Position numbers and translations under genes: made by a program
Source of the DNA: Candidatus Schekmanbacteria bacterium
GTDB taxonomy: Bacteria > CSSED10-310 > JACPHN01
DNA length: 29,407 nt
Direction: 5' to 3'
NCBI GenBank assembly: GCA_016188575.1
Contig: JACPHN010000177.1
Location: forward strand, 1 to 29,407
The notes under the pieces: model-generated
What the model saw: only the letters and a program-made list of their open reading frames with translations
Database searches by the model: none
What the model was told of the DNA's origin: nothing
Shown here: positions 7,054-15,169 of the stretch, piece after piece
How positions within the stretch are numbered: the first letter of the stretch is position 1
Layout of the letters: each line of letters starts with the position of its first letter

Positions 7054-8399
7054 GAGGGCGGGTCTGTGATCAGCGAAGTCGCGGCCGCCGTTCCCGCGAT
7101 GGCTCCGGTGGCCCAGGCCCACTGGAAGTTGAAACCGCCAATTCTCCCATCGCAGTCTAGCAGCTCGCCGGCGAGAAACAACCCGGGCACACGACGGGAC
7201 GCCATGCTGCCGGCGTCGACCTCTGACAGGGGCACGCCGCCCGCTGTGACTTCCGCATGGTTCCAGCCGCGATGCCCGACCACCGGAAGACACAGCCGGG
7301 TGATCGCCGCGGCGAGGTCGGCGCGCTGCCGCCGCGTCAGCTCCGCAAGGCGCAGCTCCGGGGCGATCCTCGCGTACCGCGTCACCTGCTCCGCGAGCCG
7401 CCCCGGCAGGTAAGCGGCTAGAGCGACGCTCGGGTGCCGCCGCGGCGTTTCCCGCGCCGCCGCCAGAAACCACCCCTGAACCTCTTCCCCACCCGCACCG
7501 GGTGCGAAGTTGCAACGCACCTCCGCCTTCCGGCCGAGGTCGTGTGCCGCGGTCCAGTGGCGGCTCGCATCCATTGCCGCAGGGCCGCTCACACCGAAAT
7601 GGGTAAAGAGGAGACTCCCCTGCCGTCGATCGACCAGCTTTCCCTCCACCCACACCGAGACCTCCACATCCGCAGCCAGACCTTGCAGCTCACGGTGGAA
7701 AAACGCCGGTGCCAGCACGAGCGGTACGAGCGCCGTGTGGGTGGACGTAACCGAATGGCCGAGCGCCTGCAGGATCCGCCAGCCGGAGCCGTCGCTTCCA
7801 GATTTCGGCAAGGATCGGCCGCCGGTGGCCATGATCAGATGACGGGCGCGAAGCGCGCCCCGCGTCGTCTCGATCTCAAAGCCGCGCTCGCCTGCCAGGA
7901 CCGTCTCGACCCGCGCTCCCAGCAGCTCCGTGACGCCGAGCGCACCAGCGCGTCCGCGCAGGGCGTCAAGCACGGTCTGGGCGCAATCCGAAGTGGGAAA
8001 TAACTTTCCGGTCTCCTCGCGTTTGAGATCCACGCCAAGCTCTCTGAACCAGGCGACCGTGCGATTCTCGTCCCAGGCGCGGAGCACCCGGCGCACGAAA
8101 GCCGGATCGCCGTTGAAATCCGATGCTCGGACGTGGTCGTGCGTGACGTTGCAGCGCCCGCCGCCGGAGATCAGGATCTTCGCGCCCGGCCGGCGGGCGG
8201 AATCGACGAGGAAAACGGCGGCGCGTCCCCGCAAGGTAGCGGCGGCGAGAATCGCCGCGGCCAGCCCCGCGGCTCCGGCGCCCACGACGGTGATGCCAGG
8301 CGCACCGCGGGAAGCCGCTTCTTTCTGTGCCGCGAGGCCTTCCCGGCGCGCCGGTGTAGGTTGAGAAGAGGCGGGATGCTGAAGGTCGGGTCGCGACAT
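7035..8399 (-). CDS. BaiN/HI0933-family NAD(P)/FAD-dependent oxidoreductase
   Basis: 454 residues from the ATG at 8397-8399. The Rossmann FAD motif VVGAGAAGLAAA lies at about 38-49, preceded by about 30 disordered residues. The family signature GAKILISGGGRCNVT follows at about 72-86. Further blocks are GKLFPTSDCAQTVLDAL, IMATGGRSLPKSGSDGSG, FTHFGVSGPAAMDASR and the C-terminal GLFLAGELLDCDGRIGGFNFQWAWATG, all in the order seen in the HI0933/BaiN flavoproteins (often annotated aminoacetone oxidase family). The physiological substrate is unknown for most members. The extreme C-terminus and stop are encoded by the inverted-repeat element, so the natural end may have been replaced. It is the first of two leftward genes with the acetyltransferase and has no evident partner. 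Confidence 0.9.
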   Translation of the reverse strand: MSRPDLQHPASSQPTPARREGLAAQKEAASRGAPGITVVGAGAAGLAAAILAAATLRGRAAVFLVDSARRPGAKILISGGGRCNVTHDHVRASDFNGDPAFVRRVLRAWDENRTVAWFRELGVDLKREETGKLFPTSDCAQTVLDALRGRAGALGVTELLGARVETVLAGERGFEIETTRGALRARHLIMATGGRSLPKSGSDGSGWRILQALGHSVTSTHTALVPLVLAPAFFHRELQGLAADVEVSVWVEGKLVDRRQGSLLFTHFGVSGPAAMDASRHWTAAHDLGRKAEVRCNFAPGAGGEEVQGWFLAAARETPRRHPSVALAAYLPGRLAEQVTRYARIAPELRLAELTRRQRADLAAAITRLCLPVVGHRGWNHAEVTAGGVPLSEVDAGSMASRRVPGLFLAGELLDCDGRIGGFNFQWAWATGAIAGTAAATSLITDPPSGPVTK

Positions 8400-8472
8400 G
8401 GCGTACCATGGTGATCGGTCGGCAGGAAGTTGACAAATTCTTGTCGCGCGCCACCCGCCGGGCGTCCGCCAA

Positions 8473-8955
8473 TCACGCCAGCGACTGGCCGACCGGCAGC
8501 ATTTCTACCGCACTATCCTGCCCCCAGACCGCACGAAATACGGCCGCGGTCAGCAGCAGGTGCCCGAAGGCGCGCTCGGCCCAGGAGGATGGCTCGCGAA
8601 AGTCGTCTCGCGGACAGCACCGCGACACCTCGACGGAGATAATCGCAGACTGCAGCAGGTTTCGGGACAGATCGGCCCACCATTGCACGTTGCTGCGGAG
8701 CTCGGCCGGAGTGGCGTCCTGATATCTGCCGCGCGCGCCGTCTACGGCGTAGGTGCTGAGCGCCACGTCGAACAACGTGCGGCAAAGTTTGCCGTGCGCC
8801 GCAACCGCGCCGGCGACGTGCCCGAGCAGCGCCTCGGGCGCCGCTTCCGACGTCTCGATTTCTCTGAGGACCTCGCTCCTGAGGCGCGCGAGCTCTCCGA
8901 TGCCCTCAAGAGCAGTGCGGATCGCTTCTTCACGCTGTCGCAAGAGTGTGCCCAT
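8473..8955 (-). CDS. Conserved-looking helical protein of unknown function
   Basis: 160 residues, starting at an ATG with AGGAGG 7 nt upstream, which supports it as a real gene. I do not recognise the family. The protein has no signal peptide or membrane segment. It is predicted largely alpha-helical, with an N-terminal charged helix (REEAIRTALEGIGELARLR), a middle ATPAELRSNVQWWADLSRNLLQ block and a SSWAERAFGHLLLTAAVFRAVWG helix near the end. The amphipathic helices and the NVQWWADLSRNLL piece are faintly phasin-like, but that is not strong enough to call. It lies between the flavoprotein and pyrF, all leftward, with about 270 bp upstream to pyrF. Confidence 0.65.
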   Translation of the reverse strand: MGTLLRQREEAIRTALEGIGELARLRSEVLREIETSEAAPEALLGHVAGAVAAHGKLCRTLFDVALSTYAVDGARGRYQDATPAELRSNVQWWADLSRNLLQSAIISVEVSRCCPRDDFREPSSWAERAFGHLLLTAAVFRAVWGQDSAVEMLPVGQSLA

Positions 8956-9167
8956 CCCCTGGCCTCCTCATTCTTGGGTGTAGTTCCGCCCGAGATAATG
9001 CAACTTTCAGGCCAAGAGGTCGATCGCGCCGCGCCGCCAGGCTCATGGCCGCACCCGCGCTACCGGCGGCGACAACGCCGGAATCGCGGCAATACCGCTG
9101 TCAAGGAACCGACGGTATGCTGGGCTCACCGGCTGTTCGCCGTCGCAGTGACCATGCGATCCGTTGT

Positions 9168-9190
9168 CCCTCTCCCGCGGGCGGGGGAGG
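9168..9190. repeat. G/C hairpin in the gap downstream of pyrF
   Basis: The 267-bp gap between pyrF and the unknown helical gene has no credible ORF. It contains CCCTCTCCCGCGGGCGGGGGAGG, an imperfect palindrome of the same style as those at 979, 4987 and 17589. It lies about 35 bp downstream of the pyrF stop and could end that transcript, but there is no T-run. Confidence 0.45.
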
Positions 9191-9222
9191 TAGGGCATGC
9201 GCCCGGTCCCGGCCTCACCCCG

Positions 9223-10206
9223 TCAGCGTGGCCATACCCGGGCGAGGTCGCGATTCATCTCGGTGAGCGCATGGCGACACGCTGCAGCGGGCTCGAACCC
9301 CGCGAGCTCGGGGCGCCGGTAGGCGTAGATGAGCGAGCGCGAGGCCGTTACCAGCAGGCCCGCCCCATGCTCACAAAACAGCGGCCGGACTTGCTCGGCG
9401 CTACCGCCCTGAGCGCCGAAGCCCGGCGCGAGGATCAGCGCGCTGTCTAGCCGGCGACGCAGGCGCCCGGCCTCGTCGCTGTCCGCGAGATTGGCGGCGA
9501 CGACCGCGCCCACCGGACCGAAGCGGCTCGCGGCGGGACGTGGCACTCCGGCATTGAGCGCGCTCACGAGATCCGCCACCGCCTCCGCCACCGTGCTGCC
9601 ATCAGCGAGTTGCAGGCGCTGGAGGTCCGCGGCACTCGGATTGCTCGTGCGTACCAGGCAAAACAGCCCCTTGCCGCGGCTCGCGCACAGTCCCAAAAGC
9701 GGCGCCACCACGTCACCGCCAAGGTACGGGCTGATCGTCATCGCGTCCGCGTCGAACGGCCGCGCCTCCAGTCCCTCCCACGCGGCCTCGCCGAGGTAGG
9801 CGTCGCCGTATGCCGCCATCGTCTCGGCAATGTCGCCGCGCTTGCCGTCGACGATCGCGAGCATCCCGGCCGCGCGGGCGTAAGCAACAGTATCGGCGAG
9901 CGCGGCCATGCCTGCAGCGCCGTATCGCTCATAACATGCCGCTTGCGCCTTCACCGCCACCGCCAGATCCGCGGCGGCATCGATCAGCGCCAGCCCGAGC
10001 TCGCGAAAGGCCCACGCGGCCAGCTCCTGCAGATCCCCGGAGCGGTCACGCGCGCGCCGGAGGAGGTCGGGCGGCATCAGCCGCAGATCCGGATCCAGTC
10101 CGAGAACAGCGACCGAGCCGAGCGCCGCCACGCGCGCCTGCACGCGGTCTGCAAACGCCCCCGGCGTGGCCGCGGCCGCGCTCACCGCCTCCCGAAGGTC
10201 ACGCAT
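9223..10206 (-). CDS. pyrF: Orotidine 5'-phosphate decarboxylase, type 2
   Basis: 327 residues. It decarboxylates OMP to UMP, the last step of de novo pyrimidine synthesis, in the cytoplasm. The type 2 (TIGR02127) layout is clear: AVLGLDPDLRLMP (about 33-45), substrate/phosphate contacts in LAVAVKAQAACYERYGAAGM, the catalytic DGKRGDI (Asp120, Lys122, Asp125), a long insert AYLGEAAWEGLEARPFDADAMTISPYLGGD, then VRTSNPSA and the C-terminal ILAPGFGAQGG phosphate loop. Length fits the long type 2 form rather than the roughly 230-residue enteric form. The start is ATG, 12 bp after the dead-ketosynthase stop, so it appears to be the last gene of the yggS-to-pyrF run. No reason for its link to the fatty-acid-like genes is visible. 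Confidence 0.95.
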   Translation of the reverse strand: MRDLREAVSAAAATPGAFADRVQARVAALGSVAVLGLDPDLRLMPPDLLRRARDRSGDLQELAAWAFRELGLALIDAAADLAVAVKAQAACYERYGAAGMAALADTVAYARAAGMLAIVDGKRGDIAETMAAYGDAYLGEAAWEGLEARPFDADAMTISPYLGGDVVAPLLGLCASRGKGLFCLVRTSNPSAADLQRLQLADGSTVAEAVADLVSALNAGVPRPAASRFGPVGAVVAANLADSDEAGRLRRRLDSALILAPGFGAQGGSAEQVRPLFCEHGAGLLVTASRSLIYAYRRPELAGFEPAAACRHALTEMNRDLARVWPR

Positions 10207-10218
10207 GCTTGCCCGCCC

Positions 10219-11550
10219 TCATGGCGCGGTCAGCACGAGACAGCGAATCGCCCCGCCGGCCGCCGCCGCCGAGACGACCACGGTCTCCACCCGGCGCCGG
10301 CGGGCGCTGCCGATGACATGGTCCAGGCCGCCGCACTGCGGGTCGACCTCTTGCAACCCGACTGTCGGCGGAATGACACCGTGGCGCAAGCTCAGCAGCC
10401 CCGCCGCGATGCGCAAGGGCCCGTCCGCATGCAGGGCGCCCATCATTCCCTTGAGCGCCGAAACCGCGACCTCATCGGCCTGCTCTCGGAAACACCCCCG
10501 GATGGCGTGGGCTTCCGCGGCGTCGAGATAGCGGCTGCCATTTGCGGTCGCCGCAACCCAGCCTCGCGCCGCCACGTCGCCGCCCGTAACGCCCGCCGCA
10601 GCGAGCGCTTGCCGCATCACCACCGCCCACGCGCGCCCGCTGTGGTCATACTCGTGCGGCCCGCACGGGGCGGCGCCGCCCACCGTCGCCGCCAAGACGC
10701 CCCAGATGGTCGCACCGCGGGCGCGGGCGTCGGCTTCCCTTTCGAGCACCAGGACGCCGGCCCCCTCGCCGAGAACCAGGCCGTTGCGCGTCCTGTCGAA
10801 GGGGCGGAGACCAACCGGACCGGTCCCGCGCCTGCCAGGGGACAGCAGACCGAGCCGCGCGAAACAGCGGAACATGATGTCGCTCGCCTCCTCCCCACCG
10901 CCCGCGAGGACCACGTCCGCGCGGCGATGCGCGAGCAGATTCATCGCGTAGGCCACGGCATCCATGCCCGAGACCTCTTTCTGGCTGAACGTCGTGTTCG
11001 GTCCCTTGAAGCCCCAGTGGATGGCGATCAGGCTGGTGGGAGCGTTGGGAACCGTGTTGGGAAAGAGGATCGGGTTCGCCCTTGCCGGCCCGGAATCGAC
11101 AATACCGCAGAAAAAGGCGTCCGTATTCGACGCGGCGGCAAAGCTCGTCCCCATGATCACCCCGACGCGGTCAGCGGGAGGCCGGTCCGAGGCTTCTGCG
11201 AGACCCGCATGGGAAAGCGCGAGGCTCGACGCCGCCACCGCCATCCGCGAGACGTCGTCCATGCGGCGCAAGACGTTGGCCTCGAGAAACGCGCCCGGTA
11301 CGAAGTCTCGTAGCCTGGCGGCGAGACGGGGTGCTCCAGAAGGTGCAGCGGGCGCCGGGAGGTCGAGCGGCCGAATCCCCGACGTCCCGGCGACGATCGA
11401 CTCACGCAGTGGCTCCACGCCGACGCCCAGCGCCGTCACGCACCCGATGCCGGTGACGACGACGCGATCATCCCGGCGGGGCGGCGAAGCGTGCCGCGCG
11501 GGCTCGGGTTCGCAGGCGGGCCTGCACGTCTCCAGGACGGTTGGCGTCAT
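10219..11550 (-). CDS. Catalytically dead beta-ketoacyl synthase (chain-length-factor-like)
   Basis: 443 residues of thiolase-fold ketosynthase. VVVTGIGCVTALG opens the fold at about 30-42, and GLVLGEGAGVLVLE and RPFDRTRNG are typical, but every catalytic residue is changed. The Cys position in the TxxxxxCSS block reads FSQKEVSGMD (Glu192). The first His (NGHGTGT) region reads TANGSRYLDAAE, with Thr at that site. The GHxxGAAG His is replaced in KGMMGALHADG (Ala372). Loss of Cys is the rule in KS-beta/chain-length factors of type II polyketide synthases, where it is usually Gln; Glu is unusual. Its start overlaps the active KS stop by 4 bp (ATGA), which fits a KS-alpha/KS-beta heterodimer. The function as chain-length or priming partner is inference. 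Confidence 0.88.
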   Translation of the reverse strand: MTPTVLETCRPACEPEPARHASPPRRDDRVVVTGIGCVTALGVGVEPLRESIVAGTSGIRPLDLPAPAAPSGAPRLAARLRDFVPGAFLEANVLRRMDDVSRMAVAASSLALSHAGLAEASDRPPADRVGVIMGTSFAAASNTDAFFCGIVDSGPARANPILFPNTVPNAPTSLIAIHWGFKGPNTTFSQKEVSGMDAVAYAMNLLAHRRADVVLAGGGEEASDIMFRCFARLGLLSPGRRGTGPVGLRPFDRTRNGLVLGEGAGVLVLEREADARARGATIWGVLAATVGGAAPCGPHEYDHSGRAWAVVMRQALAAAGVTGGDVAARGWVAATANGSRYLDAAEAHAIRGCFREQADEVAVSALKGMMGALHADGPLRIAAGLLSLRHGVIPPTVGLQEVDPQCGGLDHVIGSARRRRVETVVVSAAAAGGAIRCLVLTAP

Positions 11551-12794
11551 GGCCGATCTGCCTTCCCTAAAACCAGACAGGTGTTGTTGCCGCCAAACGC
11601 GAAGGAGCTCGACAGAGCGACCTGACAGCGCAACGCGCGCCCCGGGTCGGGAACGTAGTCAAGATCGCAATCCGGATCGCGCTGCTCATAGCCGACCGTC
11701 GACGGCGTGACACCGCGTTGTAACGCCAGCGCGACGACGGCGGCTTCGATGCCACCGGCGGCTCCCAGGCAGTGTCCCACCTGCGACTTCGTCGAGCTGA
11801 CGGGGATCTCGTAGGCGCGCTCGCCAAAGACGGCCTTGATGGCGGCGGTCTCCGCCTTGTCGTTGTGGGGAGTGCCGGTGCCGTGGCCGTTGATGTAGCC
11901 GACTGCAGTGTGAGTGAGCCCGGCATCCTGGAGGCTGCGCAGCATGGTCAGGGCGGCGCCCTGGCCCTCTGGATGGGGCGCAGTCATGTGGTGGGCATCG
12001 CAGCTCGTGGCGTATCCGAGCACTTCGGCGTAGATCCGCGCGCCACGCTGCCGGGCCATGGAAAGCTCCTCCAGCACGAGAATAGCGCCGCACTCGCCGA
12101 GAGACATGCCGCGGCGACGCGCGTCGAACGGCCGACAGCGGTCCGCGTCGACGGCGCGTAGCGAGTTGAAGCCGCCGTAGGTGACCTCGCACAGCGCTTC
12201 AGCCCCGCCGACGATGACGATGTCGGCGATGTCGTCGCGAATCCAATCCAGACCGTAGCCGATCGCGGTGGCGCTGGAGGAGCATGCGGTCACGATTGTC
12301 GTGCGCGGGCCGAGGGCGCCGAGCTCGCACGCCACGTGATCCGTGGCGGAGGAGCTTGGGAACGGCAGGAGCAATCTGGCGCGGGCCGTGCCGGTGGTGC
12401 GGTCGGCGCGGCGGAACGCCTCGGCGGAGCACATGCCGCCGGCGCCGGCGCCGAGGATGACGGCGATCCGTTCCGCGGGGGCCGGGGACTGGGCGCGCCG
12501 GGCATCACTGTCGGTCCAGGCCTCGCGCGCGGAGGTAACGGCAAGCGCATCGACTCGCGACATCAGCCGCAGCTCGCGGCGGGTGAAATGGCGCGTCGCG
12601 TCAAAATCCCAGGCCTGTGCCCCCGTCTGCGTGCGGTAGCCGCGGGTGTCGATACCGGTGATGGGGCCGATGGCGCAATGGCCCGCGGCCACACCGGACC
12701 ATGTAGACTCCCGATCAGCGCCCAAAGCGCTGACGATGCCGATACCGGTAATGACGGCACGCCGCCGCCTGCCGCCAGGTTCGAATTGCCCCAT
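11547..12794 (-). CDS. Active beta-ketoacyl-ACP synthase (KS-alpha, FabF-like)
   Basis: 415 residues from the ATG at 12792-12794, chosen over an upstream TTG (12806) because a TGAGG ribosome site sits 6 nt before the ATG. It condenses malonyl-ACP with an acyl primer in the cytoplasm. The complete triad is visible: Cys171 in TIVTACSSSATA, His304 in INGHGTGTPHNDKAE, and Lys336/His341 in STKSQVGHCLGAAGG. The gatekeeper region PFPSSSATDHVA and SLGECGAILVLE are FabF/type II PKS-like. It is translationally coupled to the degenerate ketosynthase downstream and lies 30 bp after the hotdog gene stop. It may build a specialised acyl chain rather than bulk fatty acids, given that pairing. No ACP, KR or acyltransferase is present in the window. 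Confidence 0.93.
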   Translation of the reverse strand: MGQFEPGGRRRRAVITGIGIVSALGADRESTWSGVAAGHCAIGPITGIDTRGYRTQTGAQAWDFDATRHFTRRELRLMSRVDALAVTSAREAWTDSDARRAQSPAPAERIAVILGAGAGGMCSAEAFRRADRTTGTARARLLLPFPSSSATDHVACELGALGPRTTIVTACSSSATAIGYGLDWIRDDIADIVIVGGAEALCEVTYGGFNSLRAVDADRCRPFDARRRGMSLGECGAILVLEELSMARQRGARIYAEVLGYATSCDAHHMTAPHPEGQGAALTMLRSLQDAGLTHTAVGYINGHGTGTPHNDKAETAAIKAVFGERAYEIPVSSTKSQVGHCLGAAGGIEAAVVALALQRGVTPSTVGYEQRDPDCDLDYVPDPGRALRCQVALSSSFAFGGNNTCLVLGKADRP

Positions 12795-12824
12795 GTCCGA
12801 CCTCAATACCGCGATGCGTTGACT

Positions 12825-13298
12825 TTATCTCCGCGGTGCCGCCGCGCCCGTGTCGACAATGAAGGTCAGCACGCCGTGGGCAACCGCGCGTTGCCCCACG
12901 CGAGCTTCGGCGAAACAGCGAGTCGCCGCCCCGAAGCGGCGCTCGATGCGCACCTCCAACTCGACGCGATCTCCAGGTTCAACCTGCGACAGCCATTCGA
13001 AGCTGTCGATCGCCGCCAGGTACCCCAGCGGCGGGCGAATGTCCGCGCCGGCGTCCCCATGGTTCTCGGCCGCGGTCGCGTTCCCTGCCGCGGCGAGCTG
13101 CGCCAGACTCTCTATGAGCAGAATTGCCGGAAACGTTCCGCCGGCTCCCGCCCTGCCCCATTCCTCGGCGCTGGTAATCAGTCGCCACCCGCGGCCGCCC
13201 TCCCCGCGGACGATCCGCCCGGCCCGGTCGAGAAACAGAAACGGCGGCCGATGCGGGAGGAGACGATACTCGAGAGGTTCTGCCATGACGTCCATCAT
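12825..13298 (-). CDS. Hotdog-fold dehydratase-like protein (FabZ/ApeP type)
   Basis: 157 residues. LLPHRPPFLFLDRAGRIV (about 13-30) is the FabZ/ApeP N-terminal signature, and LLIESLAQLAA (about 60-70) keeps the conserved Glu. The active-site loop that in FabZ reads HFPxxPxMPG is shortened to GGTFPAI and no histidine occurs between residues 17 and 79, so the usual catalytic His is missing. The C-terminal half (PPLGYLAAIDSFEWLSQVEPGDRVELEV) is normal for the fold. It may be an ApeP-like accessory dehydratase, a non-catalytic partner, or a thioesterase-like relative. It heads the ketosynthase pair (30 bp gap), so the substrate is probably the same acyl-ACP chain. Start choice is uncertain among several Met codons within the first five residues. 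Confidence 0.82.
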   Translation of the reverse strand: MMDVMAEPLEYRLLPHRPPFLFLDRAGRIVRGEGGRGWRLITSAEEWGRAGAGGTFPAILLIESLAQLAAAGNATAAENHGDAGADIRPPLGYLAAIDSFEWLSQVEPGDRVELEVRIERRFGAATRCFAEARVGQRAVAHGVLTFIVDTGAAAPRR

Positions 13299-13339
13299 TC
13301 GGCTGGGCCGACGCTACGGAGAGAGAAACGGGGGCGCAC

Positions 13340-14218
13340 CTAAAAGGCGGTCAGTGCTCGCTGAACCAGGTAATCCGCCAAAGTTATTAGCATCGAGTAC
13401 GCCAAGATCGCCACTAGCGGCGTAAAATCGATTCGTCCGGCGCGCAGCGGAATCCCGCGAAACGGCCGGACAAGCGCTTGACTCAACCCCGAAAAGAGCT
13501 GCACGAGCGGGTTGAGCGGATCCGGGGAAAACCACGTGAGCAGCGCGTAAACGATCAGCACCAGCACAAAGAGCTCAAACGTCGCGAACAGCAAACCACA
13601 CGTGGTCGCGAGCACGATGGCGACCGGCGCACCGCCCGTCACCGCGGCCAGGATTCCGATGCTCACGCCGAAATGCGCCGCCGACAAGGCCAGAATCGCG
13701 AGCACCGCCGGGACCGCGGCATGAGCCTTGCGCAGCCGCGTGCGCAGCGCCGACAGCGGCGCGGCGAGCATGTGGACGACGCGCGCGATGGGATTCGCAA
13801 ACGGCCCGAGCAGCGCCCAGATCATGGTAATTGCGATCAGGATCTGAAAAAGGAGGTCGATGCCGCGCAGGAAGCTCGCGATGACGCCCAATAGCGACCC
13901 CGGCACTGCGGCGTATGCCGTGGTTATCAGCGCCTTGCTCGCGGGCGTCCGCAATAGTGCTCGCATCGGCAAGAACGGCAACACCAGGCCACGCGCGACG
14001 AGCAACGCGAAGACCAGAAAAAGCGGCGTGAAGTCCCGCGAAAAAAAGCGAAACGGCAGCTTCCGCAGCGGCATCACGACCGGGTCGGTGACGCGGGTGA
14101 CGAGGCCCAGCGTCTGATTGAAGTAGAGGTCCCGCTCGCGCGCCACAAAACGCACGACAAGACAGACGAGGAAAAATTCGAGCGCGATGTTCAGGAGATC
14201 TGCCAGTAGCTCCAGCAT
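13340..14218 (-). CDS. yggT: YggT-family membrane protein with two YggT domains
   Basis: 292 residues, longer than the common YggT (about 190). It has two YggT blocks. The N-terminal one contains FNQTLGLVTRVTDPVVMPLRKLPF and FTPLFLVFALLVARGLV; the C-terminal one contains WFSPDPLNPLVQLFSGLSQALVRPFRGIP and DFTPLVAILAYSMLITLADYLV. Each has paired hydrophobic helices and the TDP/NPL...RP motif. Between them are about four more hydrophobic segments. The family is linked to membrane stress and osmotic tolerance, without an established reaction. The gene follows yggS by 14 bp with its Shine-Dalgarno (AGGGAG) at the yggS end, the usual yggS-yggT arrangement. The usual neighbour proC is absent. Confidence 0.88.
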   Translation of the reverse strand: MLELLADLLNIALEFFLVCLVVRFVARERDLYFNQTLGLVTRVTDPVVMPLRKLPFRFFSRDFTPLFLVFALLVARGLVLPFLPMRALLRTPASKALITTAYAAVPGSLLGVIASFLRGIDLLFQILIAITMIWALLGPFANPIARVVHMLAAPLSALRTRLRKAHAAVPAVLAILALSAAHFGVSIGILAAVTGGAPVAIVLATTCGLLFATFELFVLVLIVYALLTWFSPDPLNPLVQLFSGLSQALVRPFRGIPLRAGRIDFTPLVAILAYSMLITLADYLVQRALTAF

Positions 14219-14232
14219 GATAGGACTCCCTG

Positions 14233-14952
14233 TTATCCGCGCGCGCCGAACAGAGCCGTGCCAATCCGCACCATCGTGGCACCTTCTTCGATGGCGAGCT
14301 CGAAGTCACCGCTCATGCCCATGGAAAGCTCTTGCGGAGGCAGCGCGAATACCCCGCTCTCGCGCATCTCGCGCAAGAGCTGCCGCATCCGCGCAAAGGG
14401 CGCGCGTGCGCCAGTCGGGTCGTCCGACGGCGCGGGTATACACATCAACCCCGCAACGATAATGCCATCCCGCGTGGCCAGGTGTCGAGAGAGGCTGCCA
14501 AGCTCCTCCGGCAGGACGCCCGACTTGGAGGCCTCCCGTGAGACGTTGACCTCGATGAGAATGGAAACGGCGCGGCCGCGTTGCTGCCCGTAGCGGTCCA
14601 GGACGTCGGCGAGCGCCAGACGGTCGACGCTATGGATCAGCGAGCACATCTCGGCGGCCTTTCGCGCCTTGTTGGTTTGCAGGGCACCAATGAAGTGGAA
14701 CTGGACGCTCGGATCGGCGGCGAGGCTGGCGGCCATCGCCGCGCGGTGCTCGACCAGCTCCTGCAGGCGATTTTCACCGAAGATCCGCACGCCAGCGGCG
14801 AGCGCCGCCGCGAGCAGTGCCGGCGGCATCGTCTTGCACGCACCGATCACCAGCACGTCGCTCGCGGCGCGGCCACCGCGCGCCGCCGCTGCCGCCACGC
14901 GGCGCTGAATCGCTGCAAAGCGCTCCCGCATCCCGTCCACGTCGCTGTCCAT
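14233..14952 (-). CDS. yggS: YggS-family pyridoxal-phosphate homeostasis protein
   Basis: 239 residues from the ATG at 14950-14952 (an upstream frame to 15000 adds unconserved residues). A cytoplasmic PLP-binding barrel that buffers PLP and affects amino-acid metabolism rather than catalysing a known reaction. Motifs appear in order: DVLVIGACKTMP (PLP Lys about 41; the family usually has VAVSKT), GVRIFGENRLQEL, FHFIGALQTNKAR, IHSVDRLALA, ILIEVNVSREASKSG, and the C-terminal LSMGMSGDFELAIEEGATMVRIGTALFGA. Length is normal. It heads the leftward run yggS-yggT-hotdog-KS-KS-pyrF and is divergent from cheY. Confidence 0.93.
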   Translation of the reverse strand: MDSDVDGMRERFAAIQRRVAAAAARGGRAASDVLVIGACKTMPPALLAAALAAGVRIFGENRLQELVEHRAAMAASLAADPSVQFHFIGALQTNKARKAAEMCSLIHSVDRLALADVLDRYGQQRGRAVSILIEVNVSREASKSGVLPEELGSLSRHLATRDGIIVAGLMCIPAPSDDPTGARAPFARMRQLLREMRESGVFALPPQELSMGMSGDFELAIEEGATMVRIGTALFGARG

Positions 14953-15030
14953 CACTGACACCCGCACTCCTCCATAGCAGCCGCGAGGCCACAATAACAC
15001 GGGACCGGAGAGTTTTCACCCCTCGCGGTT

Positions 15031-15123
15031 GCGCGACCGCGGTGATCGCATTATTAAGGTGGTCGAATACGGTTGGGAGGCTCGGCTACCGAGTGGAGAC
15101 GATGGCGCGACCGCGGCAATCGC
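15031..15123 (+). promoter_or_regulatory. Two near-identical dyad repeats upstream of cheY
   Basis: A 19-bp sequence beginning GCGCGACCGCGG and ending ATCGC occurs at 15031-15049 and again at 15105-15123 with two mismatches, 74 bp apart in the same orientation. Each copy has a dyad centred on CCGCGG. They lie in the yggS-cheY divergent gap, so they could be operator sites for a dimeric regulator of one or both genes. No promoter of standard form was clear between them. Confidence 0.4.
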
Positions 15124-15169
15124 GCCGCGGGCGTGAGCGACAGGCTGCGAGTTTTGCGAGGTCGGAAGC

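Noticed and set aside
8473-8955. Phasin (PHA granule protein)
   Set aside because: Faint resemblance in one helix only; no PHA genes nearby, so left as unknown.
9610-11313. A 567-codon plus-strand open frame
   Set aside because: Antisense of pyrF and the ketosynthase; composition is Arg/Pro/Ala-rich and there is no motif.
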